From Corynebacterium sp. ACRPO (GTDB lineage Bacteria > Actinomycetota > Actinomycetes > Mycobacteriales > Mycobacteriaceae): a stretch of 64,000 nt of DNA. Where the stretch lies: positions 62,001 to 126,000 of the forward strand of contig NZ_JAKRNE010000002.1 in NCBI RefSeq assembly GCF_022347205.1. Direction: 5' to 3'. Shown piece after piece: positions 29,789-39,208 of this stretch. How positions within the stretch are numbered: position 1 is the first letter of the stretch; every line of letters starts with the position of its first letter. The notes beneath the pieces are model-generated. The model saw only the letters and a list, made by a program, of their open reading frames with translations, had not been told where the DNA came from and did no database searches. Both the position numbers and the translations under genes were made by a program.

Positions 29789-30140
29789 CCTCGCCTAAGC
29801 CTTCTTCCGCGGCGGTGGCGCTAAGACCGTCGCCGGACTGGGCAATAACTTCAGCTAGGGCCTGCGAATCCAGGCCGCTGAGGCGTGTTTTTCCTGCAAA
29901 GACATCGATGTGCTCACGCTGCGAGCGCTGCGGATAAATGGCAATCTCGCGTACTTTGTCGTCCGTAAAGCGCAGCACCACGGATTGGGAGAAGTAGCTC
30001 ACCTCATTATCGTCGCGGGTGTGTGCAGGACCGAAGAATTCTTCTACGAATTCTCGGGAATCTCCCGCCATGATGGAACCGGCGGCCGCGGATTTCGATA
30101 CAAAGTCCACGCGCTCGCCTGGATACCCATAAATCTGCAC
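29772..30140 (-). CDS. Uncharacterised 122-residue protein coupled to xseB
   Basis: 122 residues, soluble, no signal peptide; I do not recognise the family. It begins with GYPGERVDFVSKSAA and has a central beta-rich stretch (VSYFSQSVVLRFTDDKVREI). Its GTG start overlaps the xseB stop codon by one base (TAGTG), so its translation is coupled to exonuclease VII. That points to a shared operon but not necessarily a shared function. Confidence 0.65.
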   Translation of the reverse strand: MQIYGYPGERVDFVSKSAAAGSIMAGDSREFVEEFFGPAHTRDDNEVSYFSQSVVLRFTDDKVREIAIYPQRSQREHIDVFAGKTRLSGLDSQALAEVIAQSGDGLSATAAEEGLGEVIFRL

Positions 30141-30409
30141 TACTCGTCTCCTTCAGCGTCTGCGTCCTCGGCCTTATCGAGCGCGTCTTCCACACGCTTC
30201 GCCGCGCCGTCGAGGTGCGCCTCGCACGCACGGGCAAGGGCCTCGCCGCGTTCCCAATACTTTAGCGACTCATCCAAGCCCATCTGCCCAAGCTCGAGAA
30301 TCTTGACGGTTTCAATGAGCTCATCGCGAGCTTGCTCATAGCTCAATTCTTCTACTGGGGTAAAAGCATCCTGGCCTGGCTGGCCGGTACCAATGGTGTC
30401 ATCGGACAT
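30140..30409 (-). CDS. xseB: Exodeoxyribonuclease VII small subunit
   Basis: 89 residues, the normal small size. The core [20 protein letters not shown] and the [20 protein letters not shown] helices are the XseB coiled-coil signature. Several XseB chains wrap each XseA to form the active exonuclease that degrades single-stranded DNA from both ends. ATG 30409 has GGAG upstream; it lies 21 bases after xseA. The tail after residue 75 is acidic. Confidence 0.93.
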   Translation of the reverse strand: MSDDTIGTGQPGQDAFTPVEELSYEQARDELIETVKILELGQMGLDESLKYWERGEALARACEAHLDGAAKRVEDALDKAEDADAEGDE

Positions 30410-30430
30410 GATTTTCTCCTCGTCTCGTGA

Positions 30431-31672
30431 TTAATCGGCGGCCTGGGAGGCCATAGAAACTGCGGTAATAGATCCATCGCCCACCCGAATGCGCAGTTGA
30501 GCGCCAGGCGGGGATTGCTTATAAGAGGTGACGACCTCGGGCCCGGAACCGTCCTTGGGTACTACCTGGACAATGGAGTACCCGCGGGCGAGAGTCGCCG
30601 ACGGTCCCAATGCTGATACGCGGGCGCGCAGCGATTCCACGTGGCGGGTTTCTCGCTCCACCATGATTTCAATTTCTCGCCGCATGGTAGCGCGGGTACG
30701 CTCCACCTCTTCGCGGCGCGCACGGATAGGGGTCATCGGGTCTGCCATGACAGGCCGGGAACGAATGTTGTCGAGGCCGCGCCGTTCCCTTTCCACCCAG
30801 CCGCGCAGCGCGGCCGCCATGCGAGAGCGAGCCTCTGCGACGATGGCGCGCTCCTCTGCCACAGAGGGTACGACGCGCTTTGCGGCGTCGGTAGGCGTAG
30901 CAGCGCGCAGGTCGGCGACGTTATCGAGCACTGGGCTATCCGGCTCGTGACCAATGGCAGAGACTACTGGGGTGCCTGCCGCAGCCACTGCGCGTTGCAG
31001 TGCTTCTTCCGAGAAGGGCAGCAGATCTTCCACGGAGCCGCCGCCACGGGCGATGATGATGACGTCGACTTCAGGATCCGCATCAAGTTGCTGGAGCGCA
31101 TCGATAACCTCAGGTACCGTATTCGCACCCTGAACCGCAGTATTGAGGACGCGGAACTGCACTGCTGGCCAGCGGTCATGAGCTACCGCCATCACATCCC
31201 GCTCTGCAGCAGAACCACGGCCGGTAATCAGCCCAATTTTGTGTGGCAGGTAGGGGAGCGGTCGCTTGCGTGCGGGATCGAAAAGGCCTTCAGCAGATAG
31301 CTGTTGGCGCAGCTTTTCAATGCGAGCAAGCAGATCGCCAATGCCCACATGGCGAATTTCGGTGGTCCATAGCGAAAAGGATCCGCGTCCCGCGTAAAAG
31401 GCAGGCTTACCGTAAACAATGACGCGGTCGCCGTCTTTCAGCGGCGCCGATAATGACTGCAGCATCGATGATGGGCAAGTCAATTGCACGGACTTTTCCT
31501 GCTGTACGTCACGCAGCGTGAGGTAGGACAGTTTCCAGGTGGGCTTAAAGTTGATTTGGGTCAACTGACCCTCTACCCACAGGTAGCCCAGGCGCTCGAT
31601 CCAGCCCTTGACTTGGTCATTGACCTTGCCAACGGGCCAGGGAGTATCCGGTGTATTTGCCGGTTGATTCAC
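30431..31672 (-). CDS. xseA: Exodeoxyribonuclease VII large subunit
   Basis: 413 residues. An N-terminal OB-fold (residues about 15-110) is followed by the catalytic domain with [36 protein letters not shown] and [21 protein letters not shown], all invariant in XseA, and a coiled-coil C terminus. Divergent from ispH, with about 140 bases between starts, the arrangement known from mycobacteria. Confidence 0.95.
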   Translation of the reverse strand: MNQPANTPDTPWPVGKVNDQVKGWIERLGYLWVEGQLTQINFKPTWKLSYLTLRDVQQEKSVQLTCPSSMLQSLSAPLKDGDRVIVYGKPAFYAGRGSFSLWTTEIRHVGIGDLLARIEKLRQQLSAEGLFDPARKRPLPYLPHKIGLITGRGSAAERDVMAVAHDRWPAVQFRVLNTAVQGANTVPEVIDALQQLDADPEVDVIIIARGGGSVEDLLPFSEEALQRAVAAAGTPVVSAIGHEPDSPVLDNVADLRAATPTDAAKRVVPSVAEERAIVAEARSRMAAALRGWVERERRGLDNIRSRPVMADPMTPIRARREEVERTRATMRREIEIMVERETRHVESLRARVSALGPSATLARGYSIVQVVPKDGSGPEVVTSYKQSPPGAQLRIRVGDGSITAVSMASQAAD

Positions 31673-31813
31673 ACAGCCTCCCTTTCTTCAGTCTGCCGTG
31701 TTCTTCCGTCTAGTTTAGGGGCCAGCGCAGTTGATTGTCCCGCTCGGGGTGGCCAGAAAGGTGACGTTAGGCCCCGCTATTGTTTTGCGTAGTGTTTCGA
31801 TACTCTGGGAGCC

Positions 31814-32764
31814 ATGACTGATGGTAAAAATGTACTTCTCGCGGCCCCGCGCGGATACTGCGCGGGCGTGGACCGCGCGGTCGAGACCGTAGAAAAGGCG
31901 CTGGAAAAGTACGGCGCGCCCATTTATGTACGCAAACAAATCGTGCACAACCGTTACGTCGTAGAGTCTCTGGCAGAACGCGGCGTCATCTTCGTCGACG
32001 AGGCCTCTGAGGCTCCAGAAGGCGCCCACCTAGTCTTCTCCGCCCACGGCATTTCCCCAGCCGTGCGCGCAGAGGCAACGCAGCGCAAGCAGCTTACTTT
32101 GGACGCCACCTGCCCATTGGTAACCAAGGTGCACAAGGAAGCCCAGCGCTTCCAGCGCGATGGCTACCACATCCTCTTGGTTGGCCACGAAGGCCACGAA
32201 GAAGTGGAAGGCACCGCCGGCGAAGCTCCTGAGGTCACCCACCTCGTGGATGGCGTCGAGGGCGTCGCCAAGCTGCCAGAGTTCCTGCAGGATGAGAAGC
32301 TTATTTGGCTGTCCCAGACCACGCTATCGGTGGATGAGACCATCACCATCGTCAATAAGCTGCGCGAGCGCTTCCCGCACCTGGAGAACCCGCCTTCAGA
32401 CGATATTTGCTACGCCACCCAAAACCGCCAAGAATCCGTCAAAGCCATCGCCCCACAGTGCGATCTGATGATTGTGGTGGGCTCTAAGAACTCCTCCAAC
32501 TCGGTGCGCTTGGTTGAGGTGGCGCTCGAGGCAGGCGCCAAAACTTCCCACCTCGTGGATTTTGCCAAGGAAATCGACGAAGCCTGGCTGGAAGGCGTCC
32601 AGACGGTCGGCGTAACGTGTGGTGCTTCGGTACCTGAGTTGCTGGTACGCGAAGTACTGGAGTTCCTGGACGAGCGTGGTTATAGCGACGTAGAGCAGGT
32701 AACGACTTCTACCGAGACGATTACCTTCGCCCTACCGCGCGACCTGCGCCCAGCACGCACCTAA
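31814..32764 (+). CDS. ispH: 4-hydroxy-3-methylbut-2-enyl diphosphate reductase
   Basis: 316 residues; the last enzyme of the methylerythritol phosphate pathway, giving IPP and DMAPP. The three cysteines that hold the iron-sulfur cluster are in [26 protein letters not shown] and [13 protein letters not shown]; the catalytic glutamate region [15 protein letters not shown] is present. A GATACT box at 31799-31804 ends 9 bases before the ATG, so the message is almost leaderless. Followed by a bidirectional terminator. Confidence 0.96.
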   Translation: MTDGKNVLLAAPRGYCAGVDRAVETVEKALEKYGAPIYVRKQIVHNRYVVESLAERGVIFVDEASEAPEGAHLVFSAHGISPAVRAEATQRKQLTLDATCPLVTKVHKEAQRFQRDGYHILLVGHEGHEEVEGTAGEAPEVTHLVDGVEGVAKLPEFLQDEKLIWLSQTTLSVDETITIVNKLRERFPHLENPPSDDICYATQNRQESVKAIAPQCDLMIVVGSKNSSNSVRLVEVALEAGAKTSHLVDFAKEIDEAWLEGVQTVGVTCGASVPELLVREVLEFLDERGYSDVEQVTTSTETITFALPRDLRPART

Positions 32765-32798
32765 GTAGCCTTGGCCTATACGGCAGTTAAAACTAAAG

Positions 32799-32824
32799 AA
32801 AGGCCCGGAAACGGGCCTTTCTTT
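32799..32824. terminator. Bidirectional terminator between ispH and the DUF6542 gene
   Basis: AAAGGCCCG (32799-32807), loop GAAA, CGGGCCTTT (32812-32820): a 9-base-pair perfect stem with T-rich tails on both strands. It sits between two convergent genes and probably serves both. Confidence 0.9.
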
Positions 32825-32829
32825 GTGCT

Positions 32830-33666
32830 TTAATCCTCGTCGTAGAGGTTATCGTCCCAACCTTGCTTGGGCTGTTCCTTCTCTTTCTGAGACGCCGGAA
32901 CCGAATCGCCAGCGCGCCGGGCAGGATCCGGGCGCAGTGGATTGTTGCGTTCCTCTTGTTGTATTCGGCGACGCTCTTCACGGTCGCGACCACGTAGGCG
33001 ATCCTTGGGCGCGGGGCGTGATTTCTTCAACGTGTGCGAGGCGCGGGCGCGCTGCGGAGCGACTTGAGACTGCTTGGAGTTCTTTGCCGGTTTATCGCGC
33101 GCCATCAAGTCTGCAACCGATAGGCGCTCCTCGCGGTTGCGTCGGTCTTGGTCGGCGTCGGCTCGGCGGGAAGCGGTTTCCATTTCGGCGGTGCGCTTGG
33201 CCGTCTTGCGGTAGCGTGCCCAGCGCAGCCAGGCGATGATTGCCGCGCCCACCAGGGCAATGAGGAGCCACAGGAACCTCTGGACAAGGGGGAAAGCCGC
33301 GGTGACGATCGCCGTCTTGGAAAACGCCGATGCGCCCTCTGGCAAGTTGGCCTTGGTGATAAAGAAACCGGCCAGGACCACCGTTACGGCATACACAATG
33401 GGGATAGAAGCCACGGTGAGGAAGAGCCCCCGTTCTTCTACGATGAGCGCCACCAGCAGTGAGCCGATGACGAGGAACGCGAGGTAAGCCCACCCGATGG
33501 TACCCATGAGGATGGAAATCAACGCGCCCGTGAGCAAGATTGCCGCGAGCAGCCCAAGACCCTTGCCCAGCGAGATGCTGGGGAGGCCGGAGCTTTGGGC
33601 GGCGGAGGACTTTCTTTGCTTGGCTTGTGACACGTCGGAAGATCCTACCGGTTGCCGCCGGCCCAT
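32830..33666 (-). CDS. DUF6542 membrane protein
   Basis: About 278 residues: a short polar N terminus, four hydrophobic helices between about residues 30 and 155 (first LGLLAAILLTGALISILMG), then a long basic, disordered cytoplasmic tail (RLRGRDREERRRIQQEE). It matches the DUF6542 family and is in the mycobacterial position between ispH and ychF. ATG at 33666 (MGRRQPVGSS) preferred; 33678 possible. Function unknown. Confidence 0.72.
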   Translation of the reverse strand: MGRRQPVGSSDVSQAKQRKSSAAQSSGLPSISLGKGLGLLAAILLTGALISILMGTIGWAYLAFLVIGSLLVALIVEERGLFLTVASIPIVYAVTVVLAGFFITKANLPEGASAFSKTAIVTAAFPLVQRFLWLLIALVGAAIIAWLRWARYRKTAKRTAEMETASRRADADQDRRNREERLSVADLMARDKPAKNSKQSQVAPQRARASHTLKKSRPAPKDRLRGRDREERRRIQQEERNNPLRPDPARRAGDSVPASQKEKEQPKQGWDDNLYDED

Positions 33667-33695
33667 GGCTATTTCCACGCACGAAAGCGGCGGAT

Positions 33696-34766
33696 TTATA
33701 GTTCCGAATTCCCGCGCGGCCAGGTATCAATAGGCAAGGGCTCCCGCGGGGTGCGATCCGTGCGGCCCGGGATATCCATCTCATGCAGTTTGCGGGCGGT
33801 GACGCCCACGCGGGAATCGAGCGAGGAAAGCGTGGCGTTATAAGCCTCGACTGCTTTCTCCAGGTTATGGCCCACCTTGCCGTAGTGATCAGAAAGCGTA
33901 TTCAGGCGTGTATACAGTTCGCGCCCCAAGCGCTGGACCTCCTTAGCCTTGGTGGAAATGTCTTCCTGGTGCCACCCCATGGCCACCGTGCGCAGGAGGG
34001 CAAAAAGCGAGCTGGGGGTGGCGATCACTACATTGCGTTCAAAGGCGTACTCGATAAGTTCCGGGTCTACCGATAATGCGGCATCAAGGAAGGGGTCTGC
34101 GGGAACAAAGAGGATAACGACCTCGGGCGTTGGTTGAAACGCCTCAATATAGTCCTTCTGCGATAGTGCTTGGACGTGGCCGCGCATTAAATGCGCGTGG
34201 CGGCGGAGGAAGCCGGCGTGCTCTTCCGGGTCATCGGTTTCCAGGGCGTCAAGGTAAGAGGTAAAAGGAACCTTGGCATCGACGATGATGTGGCGGCCAC
34301 CGGCCAAATGGATGAGCATGTCAGGGCGTACGATGCGCCCGCCCAATGGGGCGGAGACCTGGCAATCAAAGTCCACATGTTTGGTCATACCGCCGAGCTC
34401 AACCACGCGCTCCAATTGCACCTCGCCCCAACGGCCACGCACATTGGGTGAGCGCAAAGCGGTCACTAGTTTGTCGGTGCGTTCGGTCAGGCGGGAAGAG
34501 GTGCGGGTCACCGCCTGCACCTGGCTGGAGAGGGAGGCGAGCAGCGCGGTGCGGTCTTCCTCAATTTCTTGGAGCTGAAATCCCAAGCGGTCCATGGCCT
34601 TTTCTAGCGGTTGGAGTTCGGCTTGGCGGCGCTGCGAGTCTTGCAGCGCGCGGTGCTCGGCGCTCGGCGCGGAGCGCGTAGCGGAGTAAGAATGGGCTAA
34701 CCAGCCCATTACCGCGCCGAGGATGAGGCCGATAAAAAGTAGCAGCACGGGCAAAGTGGAAGTCAT
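33696..34766 (-). CDS. rmuC: DNA recombination protein RmuC
   Basis: About 356 residues: one N-terminal membrane helix (LPVLLLFIGLILGAVMGWLA), a coiled coil, and the RmuC nuclease-like domain with VRGRWGEVQLERVVELGGM, RPDMLIHLAGGRHIIVDAK and VVILFVPADPFLDAAL. RmuC limits inversions at short inverted repeats. The start is uncertain; ATG 34766, 34778 and GTG 34796 all fit, and 34766 puts the helix at the very N terminus. Confidence 0.88.
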   Translation of the reverse strand: MTSTLPVLLLFIGLILGAVMGWLAHSYSATRSAPSAEHRALQDSQRRQAELQPLEKAMDRLGFQLQEIEEDRTALLASLSSQVQAVTRTSSRLTERTDKLVTALRSPNVRGRWGEVQLERVVELGGMTKHVDFDCQVSAPLGGRIVRPDMLIHLAGGRHIIVDAKVPFTSYLDALETDDPEEHAGFLRRHAHLMRGHVQALSQKDYIEAFQPTPEVVILFVPADPFLDAALSVDPELIEYAFERNVVIATPSSLFALLRTVAMGWHQEDISTKAKEVQRLGRELYTRLNTLSDHYGKVGHNLEKAVEAYNATLSSLDSRVGVTARKLHEMDIPGRTDRTPREPLPIDTWPRGNSEL

Positions 34767-34802
34767 GGCTTCCAGCATGGCACGCGTTGCCGACACGGCC
34801 CA

Positions 34803-36272
34803 CTATTTTTTCGAATCTCCGTTCAAAAGGCCTTCGAAGGCGTCGCGGGCGCGGCGCAGGTTTGCGCGCATGCCGGGCTTTTCATGTTCTTTGGGAGTGG
34901 ACTCCACGTTGAGGGCGGCGTCGAGGGAATAGGAATCGCCGTCCGCAGAGACGTCGGCAAACGCGCCTTCTGGGGCTGCATAGTCCGGCATCTTGAGCCA
35001 TGCTTCGCGCTTATAACGCCCTTGGTCTTCGGTGTAACGGCCGATGAGATAACCAGCAACGGTAGAAAAGTCCAGATCCGCGGCGGACTTTTCACCCGAC
35101 TGCAGCTTCATCATGTCTTGGCCGTAGCGGTAGACCACCGCAAACATAGCGGCCGTCGGAACCGCGAGGAAGCCACCTATCAGGCCAAAGAGAGCTGAGC
35201 CTACCGTTACGGAAACTAGGACGATAACCGGGTGCAGGTCCATAGCCTTGGACTGCAGCCAAGGCGAGAGAACATTGCCTTCCAACTGCTGGACCAGCAA
35301 CACCAGGCCGAGGACGAGCAGAGCCTTGGTTACGCCAAGGGAGACCAACGCGATGGTGACGGAGAGGGCGCCGGCCACGATCGCGCCGACGAAGGGGATG
35401 AAGCCCGCGATAAAGGTGATGATCGCCAAAGCCATGGCCAGCGGAACGCCGATAAGGGCGAGGCCGACGCCGATAAAGACGGCGTCGACAAGCGAGACAA
35501 CTGCCTGCGCGCGAATGAAGCCGCCCAGTGTCGCCCACGCGCGGGTAAGTAGCTCAGTAAGGTGCCAGCCGGCGCGCTTGCCCGTGGCATCGCGCAGCCA
35601 GGGAAGGAACTTAGTGCCGTCCTTCAGGAAGAAGAAGGTCAGCACCAGCACAATAAAGAGGGTGACCAGGATCGATGTGGCCGTGCCGATGCCGGTAAAG
35701 ACCGAGCCTGCGATGGCGCCGGCACGTTGCTGCAGCCAGGACGCCGCCTCGTCAATGTAGCTACTCATGTCATCGCTATCGAGGTTAAGCGGTGGGCCCT
35801 GGGCCCAGAGTTGCAGGCTTTGGATGCCGGAGACCGTCTGCAAATACAGTGACCGGGATTGCCGCATGAAATCTGGGGCAACAAACGCGATGAGGCCGCC
35901 GACAGCCGTGAAGGAAACCAATATGGTTACGGCGGCTGCCAACGCAGCGGGAAGGCCAATATCGCGCAGTTTCTTCGCTACTGGTGCCAGAACGGTGCAA
36001 ATAATAAGGGCCAAAAGTACCGGCAAAAGCCCCTGCCAGAAGTTGCCCAGTAAACGGTAGAGGGCGTAGAGGAAAACGCAGATGATGAGCAGCCGAACGG
36101 CCCATAGGGATGCGGACTTAATCACCTCGCCGGCGATGACCGAGCGGTCAACCTGATCGCCTGGTGGATGTGGGGATACATCCTCCAGCTTGCTGGTGTC
36201 AAAGCTTTCATCAAACTTATCGCCCAAGCCCGCCTGGGGGTCATCGGGCAGCGGTTGGTTATCAGAATTCAC
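34803..36272 (-). CDS. AI-2E family transporter
   Basis: 489 residues with a polar N-terminal region of about 50 residues and eight or so membrane helices. The family block FIAGFIPFVGAIVAGALSV and LVQQLEGNVLSPWLQSKAM near the C terminus is diagnostic for AI-2E (PerM/TqsA) permeases. Substrates of most members are unknown despite the family name. A soluble C-terminal tail of about 100 residues is unusual in length. Divergent from ychF (47 bases apart). Confidence 0.88.
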   Translation of the reverse strand: MNSDNQPLPDDPQAGLGDKFDESFDTSKLEDVSPHPPGDQVDRSVIAGEVIKSASLWAVRLLIICVFLYALYRLLGNFWQGLLPVLLALIICTVLAPVAKKLRDIGLPAALAAAVTILVSFTAVGGLIAFVAPDFMRQSRSLYLQTVSGIQSLQLWAQGPPLNLDSDDMSSYIDEAASWLQQRAGAIAGSVFTGIGTATSILVTLFIVLVLTFFFLKDGTKFLPWLRDATGKRAGWHLTELLTRAWATLGGFIRAQAVVSLVDAVFIGVGLALIGVPLAMALAIITFIAGFIPFVGAIVAGALSVTIALVSLGVTKALLVLGLVLLVQQLEGNVLSPWLQSKAMDLHPVIVLVSVTVGSALFGLIGGFLAVPTAAMFAVVYRYGQDMMKLQSGEKSAADLDFSTVAGYLIGRYTEDQGRYKREAWLKMPDYAAPEGAFADVSADGDSYSLDAALNVESTPKEHEKPGMRANLRRARDAFEGLLNGDSKK

Positions 36273-36319
36273 CCCACCATCTTGCCTTAAAAGAAGGCGG
36301 GTGCGTTAGGATTGGCCCC

Positions 36320-37405
36320 GTGAGTCTTACACTAGGAATCGTCGGCCTGCCCAATGTGGGCAAGTCCACTTTGTTTAATGCCCTGACCCGTTCCGAGATC
36401 CTGGCGGCGAACTACCCGTTTGCCACCATCGAGCCCAATGTGGGCCTGGTGGAGCTGCCGGATTCCCGCTTGACCCAACTGGCGGAGATGTTTAACTCTG
36501 AGCGCATCCTTCCTGCCACCGTGTCTTTCGTGGACATCGCCGGCATCGTCTCCGGCGCTTCCCAGGGTGAAGGTATGGGCAACGCGTTCCTAGCCAATAT
36601 CCGCGAGGCAGACGCTATTTGCCAGGTGGTGCGCGCCTTCTCTGACGACAATGTCATTCACGTTGATGGCAAGGTGGACCCGCGCAACGATATCTCCGTT
36701 ATTAATACCGAGCTCATTCTCGCGGACCTCCAGACCATCGAAAAGGCCCTGCCGCGCCTGGAAAAGGATGCGCGCAAGAATAAGGACTTGGCCGCCGAAG
36801 TGGAAGCAACCAAGAAGGCCCAGGAGATTCTGGAAGATGATCGCACCCTCTTTGCCGCCGCGAAGGAAGGAGAGATTGACCTCTCCCTCGTGCGCGATTT
36901 GCACCTGATGACGGCTAAGCCCTTCCTCTATGTCTTTAACTCGGATGAGGCCGTGCTTACCGACGCCGCTAAGAAGGACGAACTCCGCCAGCTCGTCGCC
37001 CCAGCCGAGGCCGTATTCCTCGATGCGCAGACCGAAACCGAGCTGCTCGAGCTAGAAGAAGACGAAGCCCGCGAACTGCTCGAGGCCGTAGGCCAAGATG
37101 AGCCGGGCTTAGCTACCCTGGCTAAGGCAGGTTTTGCCACCTTGGGTCTGCAGACCTACCTCACCGCCGGTGAGAAGGAGGCCCGTGCGTGGACCATTAA
37201 ACAGGGCTCTGCCGCACCGCAGGCAGCTGGAGTCATCCACACCGACTTTGAGAAGAAGTTCATTAAGGCCGAGATCGTTTCCTTCGATGACCTGGTAGAC
37301 GCCGGCTCCATGGCTGAGGCTCGTGCGCATGGCAAGGTCCGCCAAGAGGGCAAGGACTACATCATGCAGGACGGCGATGTATGCGATTTTAAGATCGGCG
37401 GCTAA
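36320..37405 (+). CDS. ychF: Redox-regulated ATPase/GTPase YchF
   Basis: 361 residues of the OBG family: G1 GIVGLPNVGKSTLFNALT, G3 DIAGIVSGASQGEGMGNAF, and a C-terminal TGS domain ending GKDYIMQDGDVCDFKIGG. YchF binds ribosomes and prefers ATP. The GTG at 36320 follows a TAGGAT box (36307-36312) by 7 bases, so the mRNA is leaderless and the longer frame from 36164 is not used. Confidence 0.95.
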   Translation: MSLTLGIVGLPNVGKSTLFNALTRSEILAANYPFATIEPNVGLVELPDSRLTQLAEMFNSERILPATVSFVDIAGIVSGASQGEGMGNAFLANIREADAICQVVRAFSDDNVIHVDGKVDPRNDISVINTELILADLQTIEKALPRLEKDARKNKDLAAEVEATKKAQEILEDDRTLFAAAKEGEIDLSLVRDLHLMTAKPFLYVFNSDEAVLTDAAKKDELRQLVAPAEAVFLDAQTETELLELEEDEARELLEAVGQDEPGLATLAKAGFATLGLQTYLTAGEKEARAWTIKQGSAAPQAAGVIHTDFEKKFIKAEIVSFDDLVDAGSMAEARAHGKVRQEGKDYIMQDGDVCDFKIGG

Positions 37406-37535
37406 TTCCACACCGCTCTGAAATGGCCCTTTGTTAGAGGGGGAAGGCGCAACCCACTCGCGCGCAAGAGAAGGTAGCGAAGACGAAACTTCCGCGTTAC
37501 TGTGGGCGGCGCACCCGAACAAAGGAGGTTGCAAC

Positions 37536-38069
37536 ATGGCTGAACTAGATAACAAGACCATTGCCATCATCGCTACCGATGGCTTCGAAGACTCTGAGCT
37601 GACCTCCCCGTTGGAGGCCGTGAAGAACGCAGGCGCTATCGTGCGTGTCCTCGCCCCAGAGGCCGGCACCATTACCGGCAAGAAGGGCACGGAGATTTCC
37701 GTTGACGCCGCTACCGCTGACTCCACTAGCGAGTCTTTCGATGGCATCATTCTGCCTGGCGGTACCGATAATGCTGACCTCATCCGCTTGGATAAGGCTG
37801 CGGTGGAAATCGTGCGCAACCACATGAGCAAGGATCTGCCGCTCGGCGCCATCTGCCACGGTGCTTGGATCCTGGCTGATGCTGAAGCCCTCAAGGGCCG
37901 CACCCTGACGTCCTTCCCGTCCCTGCAGACCGACCTGCGCAATGCAGGTGCCACCTGGGTAGATGAGGAAGTCCACTGCGACCAGGGCTTGGTCTCGTCC
38001 CGCACTCCAGATGACCTGCCAGCCTTTAACGCCAAGCTGGTAGAAGAGTTTGCAGAGGGCCAGCACTAA
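37536..38069 (+). CDS. PfpI/DJ-1 family type 1 glutamine amidotransferase-like protein
   Basis: 177 residues. The nucleophile elbow is PLGAICHGAWILADAEAL with cysteine followed by histidine, as in PfpI/YhbO proteins; FDGIILPGGTDNADLIRLD is the preceding strand. Members act as proteases or glyoxalase/deglycase-type stress proteins. A perfect AAAGGAGG precedes ATG 37536, and codon bias is strong, so it is likely well expressed. Terminator follows directly. Confidence 0.87.
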   Translation: MAELDNKTIAIIATDGFEDSELTSPLEAVKNAGAIVRVLAPEAGTITGKKGTEISVDAATADSTSESFDGIILPGGTDNADLIRLDKAAVEIVRNHMSKDLPLGAICHGAWILADAEALKGRTLTSFPSLQTDLRNAGATWVDEEVHCDQGLVSSRTPDDLPAFNAKLVEEFAEGQH

Positions 38070-38083
38070 AGCTTCACGAATTT

Positions 38084-38112
38084 AAGCCACGGGAGTTTCC
38101 CGTGGCTTTTTT
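38084..38112 (+). terminator. Terminator of the PfpI-like gene
   Basis: AAGCCACGGGA (38084-38094), three-base loop, TCCCGTGGCTT (38098-38108) and a run of six T. Perfect stem. Confidence 0.9.
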
Positions 38113-38146
38113 CGATCTTGCGCCGGTGTCACATGCCCTATAAAGT

Positions 38147-38152
38147 TAGGAT
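38147..38152 (+). promoter_or_regulatory. -10 box of the CDF transporter leader RNA
   Basis: TAGGAT, 7 bases before the riboswitch aptamer begins; a weak GTGTCA at 38126-38131 could be the -35. This would start the RNA right at the 5' strand of aptamer stem P1. Confidence 0.5.
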
Positions 38153-38154
38153 TT

Positions 38155-38290
38155 CCAGAAGGGGAGTAGTTCCCTCGGTTAATTCCGAGATGACTGGTCG
38201 ACATACTGGCGTTTAGCCCGGCCAGCCAGCGCCCGCAGTGCCCGCGGCCGTGAACGAGACCTTCGGTCCGCAACCGAACCGAAGGGAGAA
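38155..38290 (+). ncRNA. yybP-ykoY manganese riboswitch
   Basis: The leader of the CDF gene carries the hallmark sequences of the manganese-sensing yybP-ykoY aptamer: GGGGAGTAG at 38161-38169 (loop L1), a CGACATACT element at 38199-38207, and AACGAGACC at 38253-38261 (loop L3 side). Stem P1 is GAAGG (38158-38162) with CCTTC (38260-38264). The 3' P1 strand can instead form a hairpin CCTTCGGT (38260-38267) with ACCGAAGG (38278-38285), whose 3' arm contains the start of the Shine-Dalgarno GAAGGGAG. Metal binding would favour P1 and free the ribosome site: a translational ON switch. Aptamer call is strong; mechanism is inference. Confidence 0.9.
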
Positions 38291-38296
38291 GTGACT

Positions 38297-39208
38297 ATGT
38301 CCTCCATAGGCTCAGAGCAGCGCATTCTTGAGCGCTTCATGCAGCTATCCATCGCCGCCGCTGTGGCTACCATCATCCTCAAGGCCTTGGCCGCGTGGTT
38401 TACCGGCTCGGTGGGCTTCCTCTCTGATGCCTTCGAATCCCTCGTGAATCTCGTCGCGGCCGTCGCCGGCTTTTATGCCCTCCGGATTGCCTCTAAGCCG
38501 GCCGACGATAACCACCAGTTTGGCCACGGCAAAGCCGAGTATGTCTCCGCCTTGGTAGAGGGCGCAATGATTTTTATTGCGGCCGGCATGATCGTGTACA
38601 CGGCGATCCAACGCTTCTTTGTTCCGCAGCCGATTGAAGAGCCGGGCTGGGGCTTGGCGTTGTCGACGCTTTCTTCCGTTCTCAATTGCGTGGTAGGTAT
38701 TGCGCTCATACATGCAGGTAAGCGCTACCGTTCCGCCACCTTGGAGGCGGATGGGCACCATTTGCTTACCGACGTCTGGACTTCCGTCGGCGTCCTTGTC
38801 GGCATCGCCGCCGTATTCCTTACTGGCTGGTGGTGGCTGGATCCTGTAGTGGCGCTTGCAGTGGGCATCAATATCTTATGGACGGGCTATAGCCTCCTGC
38901 GCGATTCGGTGAGTAGCCTGCTTTCTGAGGCGCTTCCCGACGACGAGCGCCAGCACATTCGGCAACTCCTAGTTCGGCTGGAGAGGGAACACTCAGTAAC
39001 CTTCACGGATCGCCGCACCGTTGCGTCTGGCCGCCAGCGGTTGGTGTACCTGACCATGGAGGTGCCAGGGGAGTGGAGCGTCATGCACTCCCACGAGGTT
39101 GCAGACGCAGTGGAAATTGCCCTCGACGAGCTTTACCCAGGCTGCAGTGCGTTCATCCATGTGGAACCAGCCGGCCTGGAAAATCGGCGTCCGTACCTAT
39201 TCCGCTAA
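38297..39208 (+). CDS. CDF-family metal exporter, probable manganese efflux
   Basis: 303 residues, six membrane helices, cytoplasmic C-terminal domain. Family marks: GFLSDAFESLVNLVAAV in helix 2, the loop DDNHQFGHGKAEY, and ADGHHLLTDVWTSVGV in helix 5 with the HxxxD metal pair. In helix 2 the site positions are Glu47 and Asn51 rather than two aspartates, so the metal site is not the zinc type. The manganese riboswitch in its leader makes manganese the likely substrate. ATG 38297 is 8 bases from AAGGGAG; GTG 38291 is too close. Confidence 0.88.
   Translation: MSSIGSEQRILERFMQLSIAAAVATIILKALAAWFTGSVGFLSDAFESLVNLVAAVAGFYALRIASKPADDNHQFGHGKAEYVSALVEGAMIFIAAGMIVYTAIQRFFVPQPIEEPGWGLALSTLSSVLNCVVGIALIHAGKRYRSATLEADGHHLLTDVWTSVGVLVGIAAVFLTGWWWLDPVVALAVGINILWTGYSLLRDSVSSLLSEALPDDERQHIRQLLVRLEREHSVTFTDRRTVASGRQRLVYLTMEVPGEWSVMHSHEVADAVEIALDELYPGCSAFIHVEPAGLENRRPYLFR

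Noticed and set aside
38291..38296. GTG 38291 as start of the CDF gene
   Set aside because: Only two bases from the Shine-Dalgarno; ATG 38297 has proper spacing.
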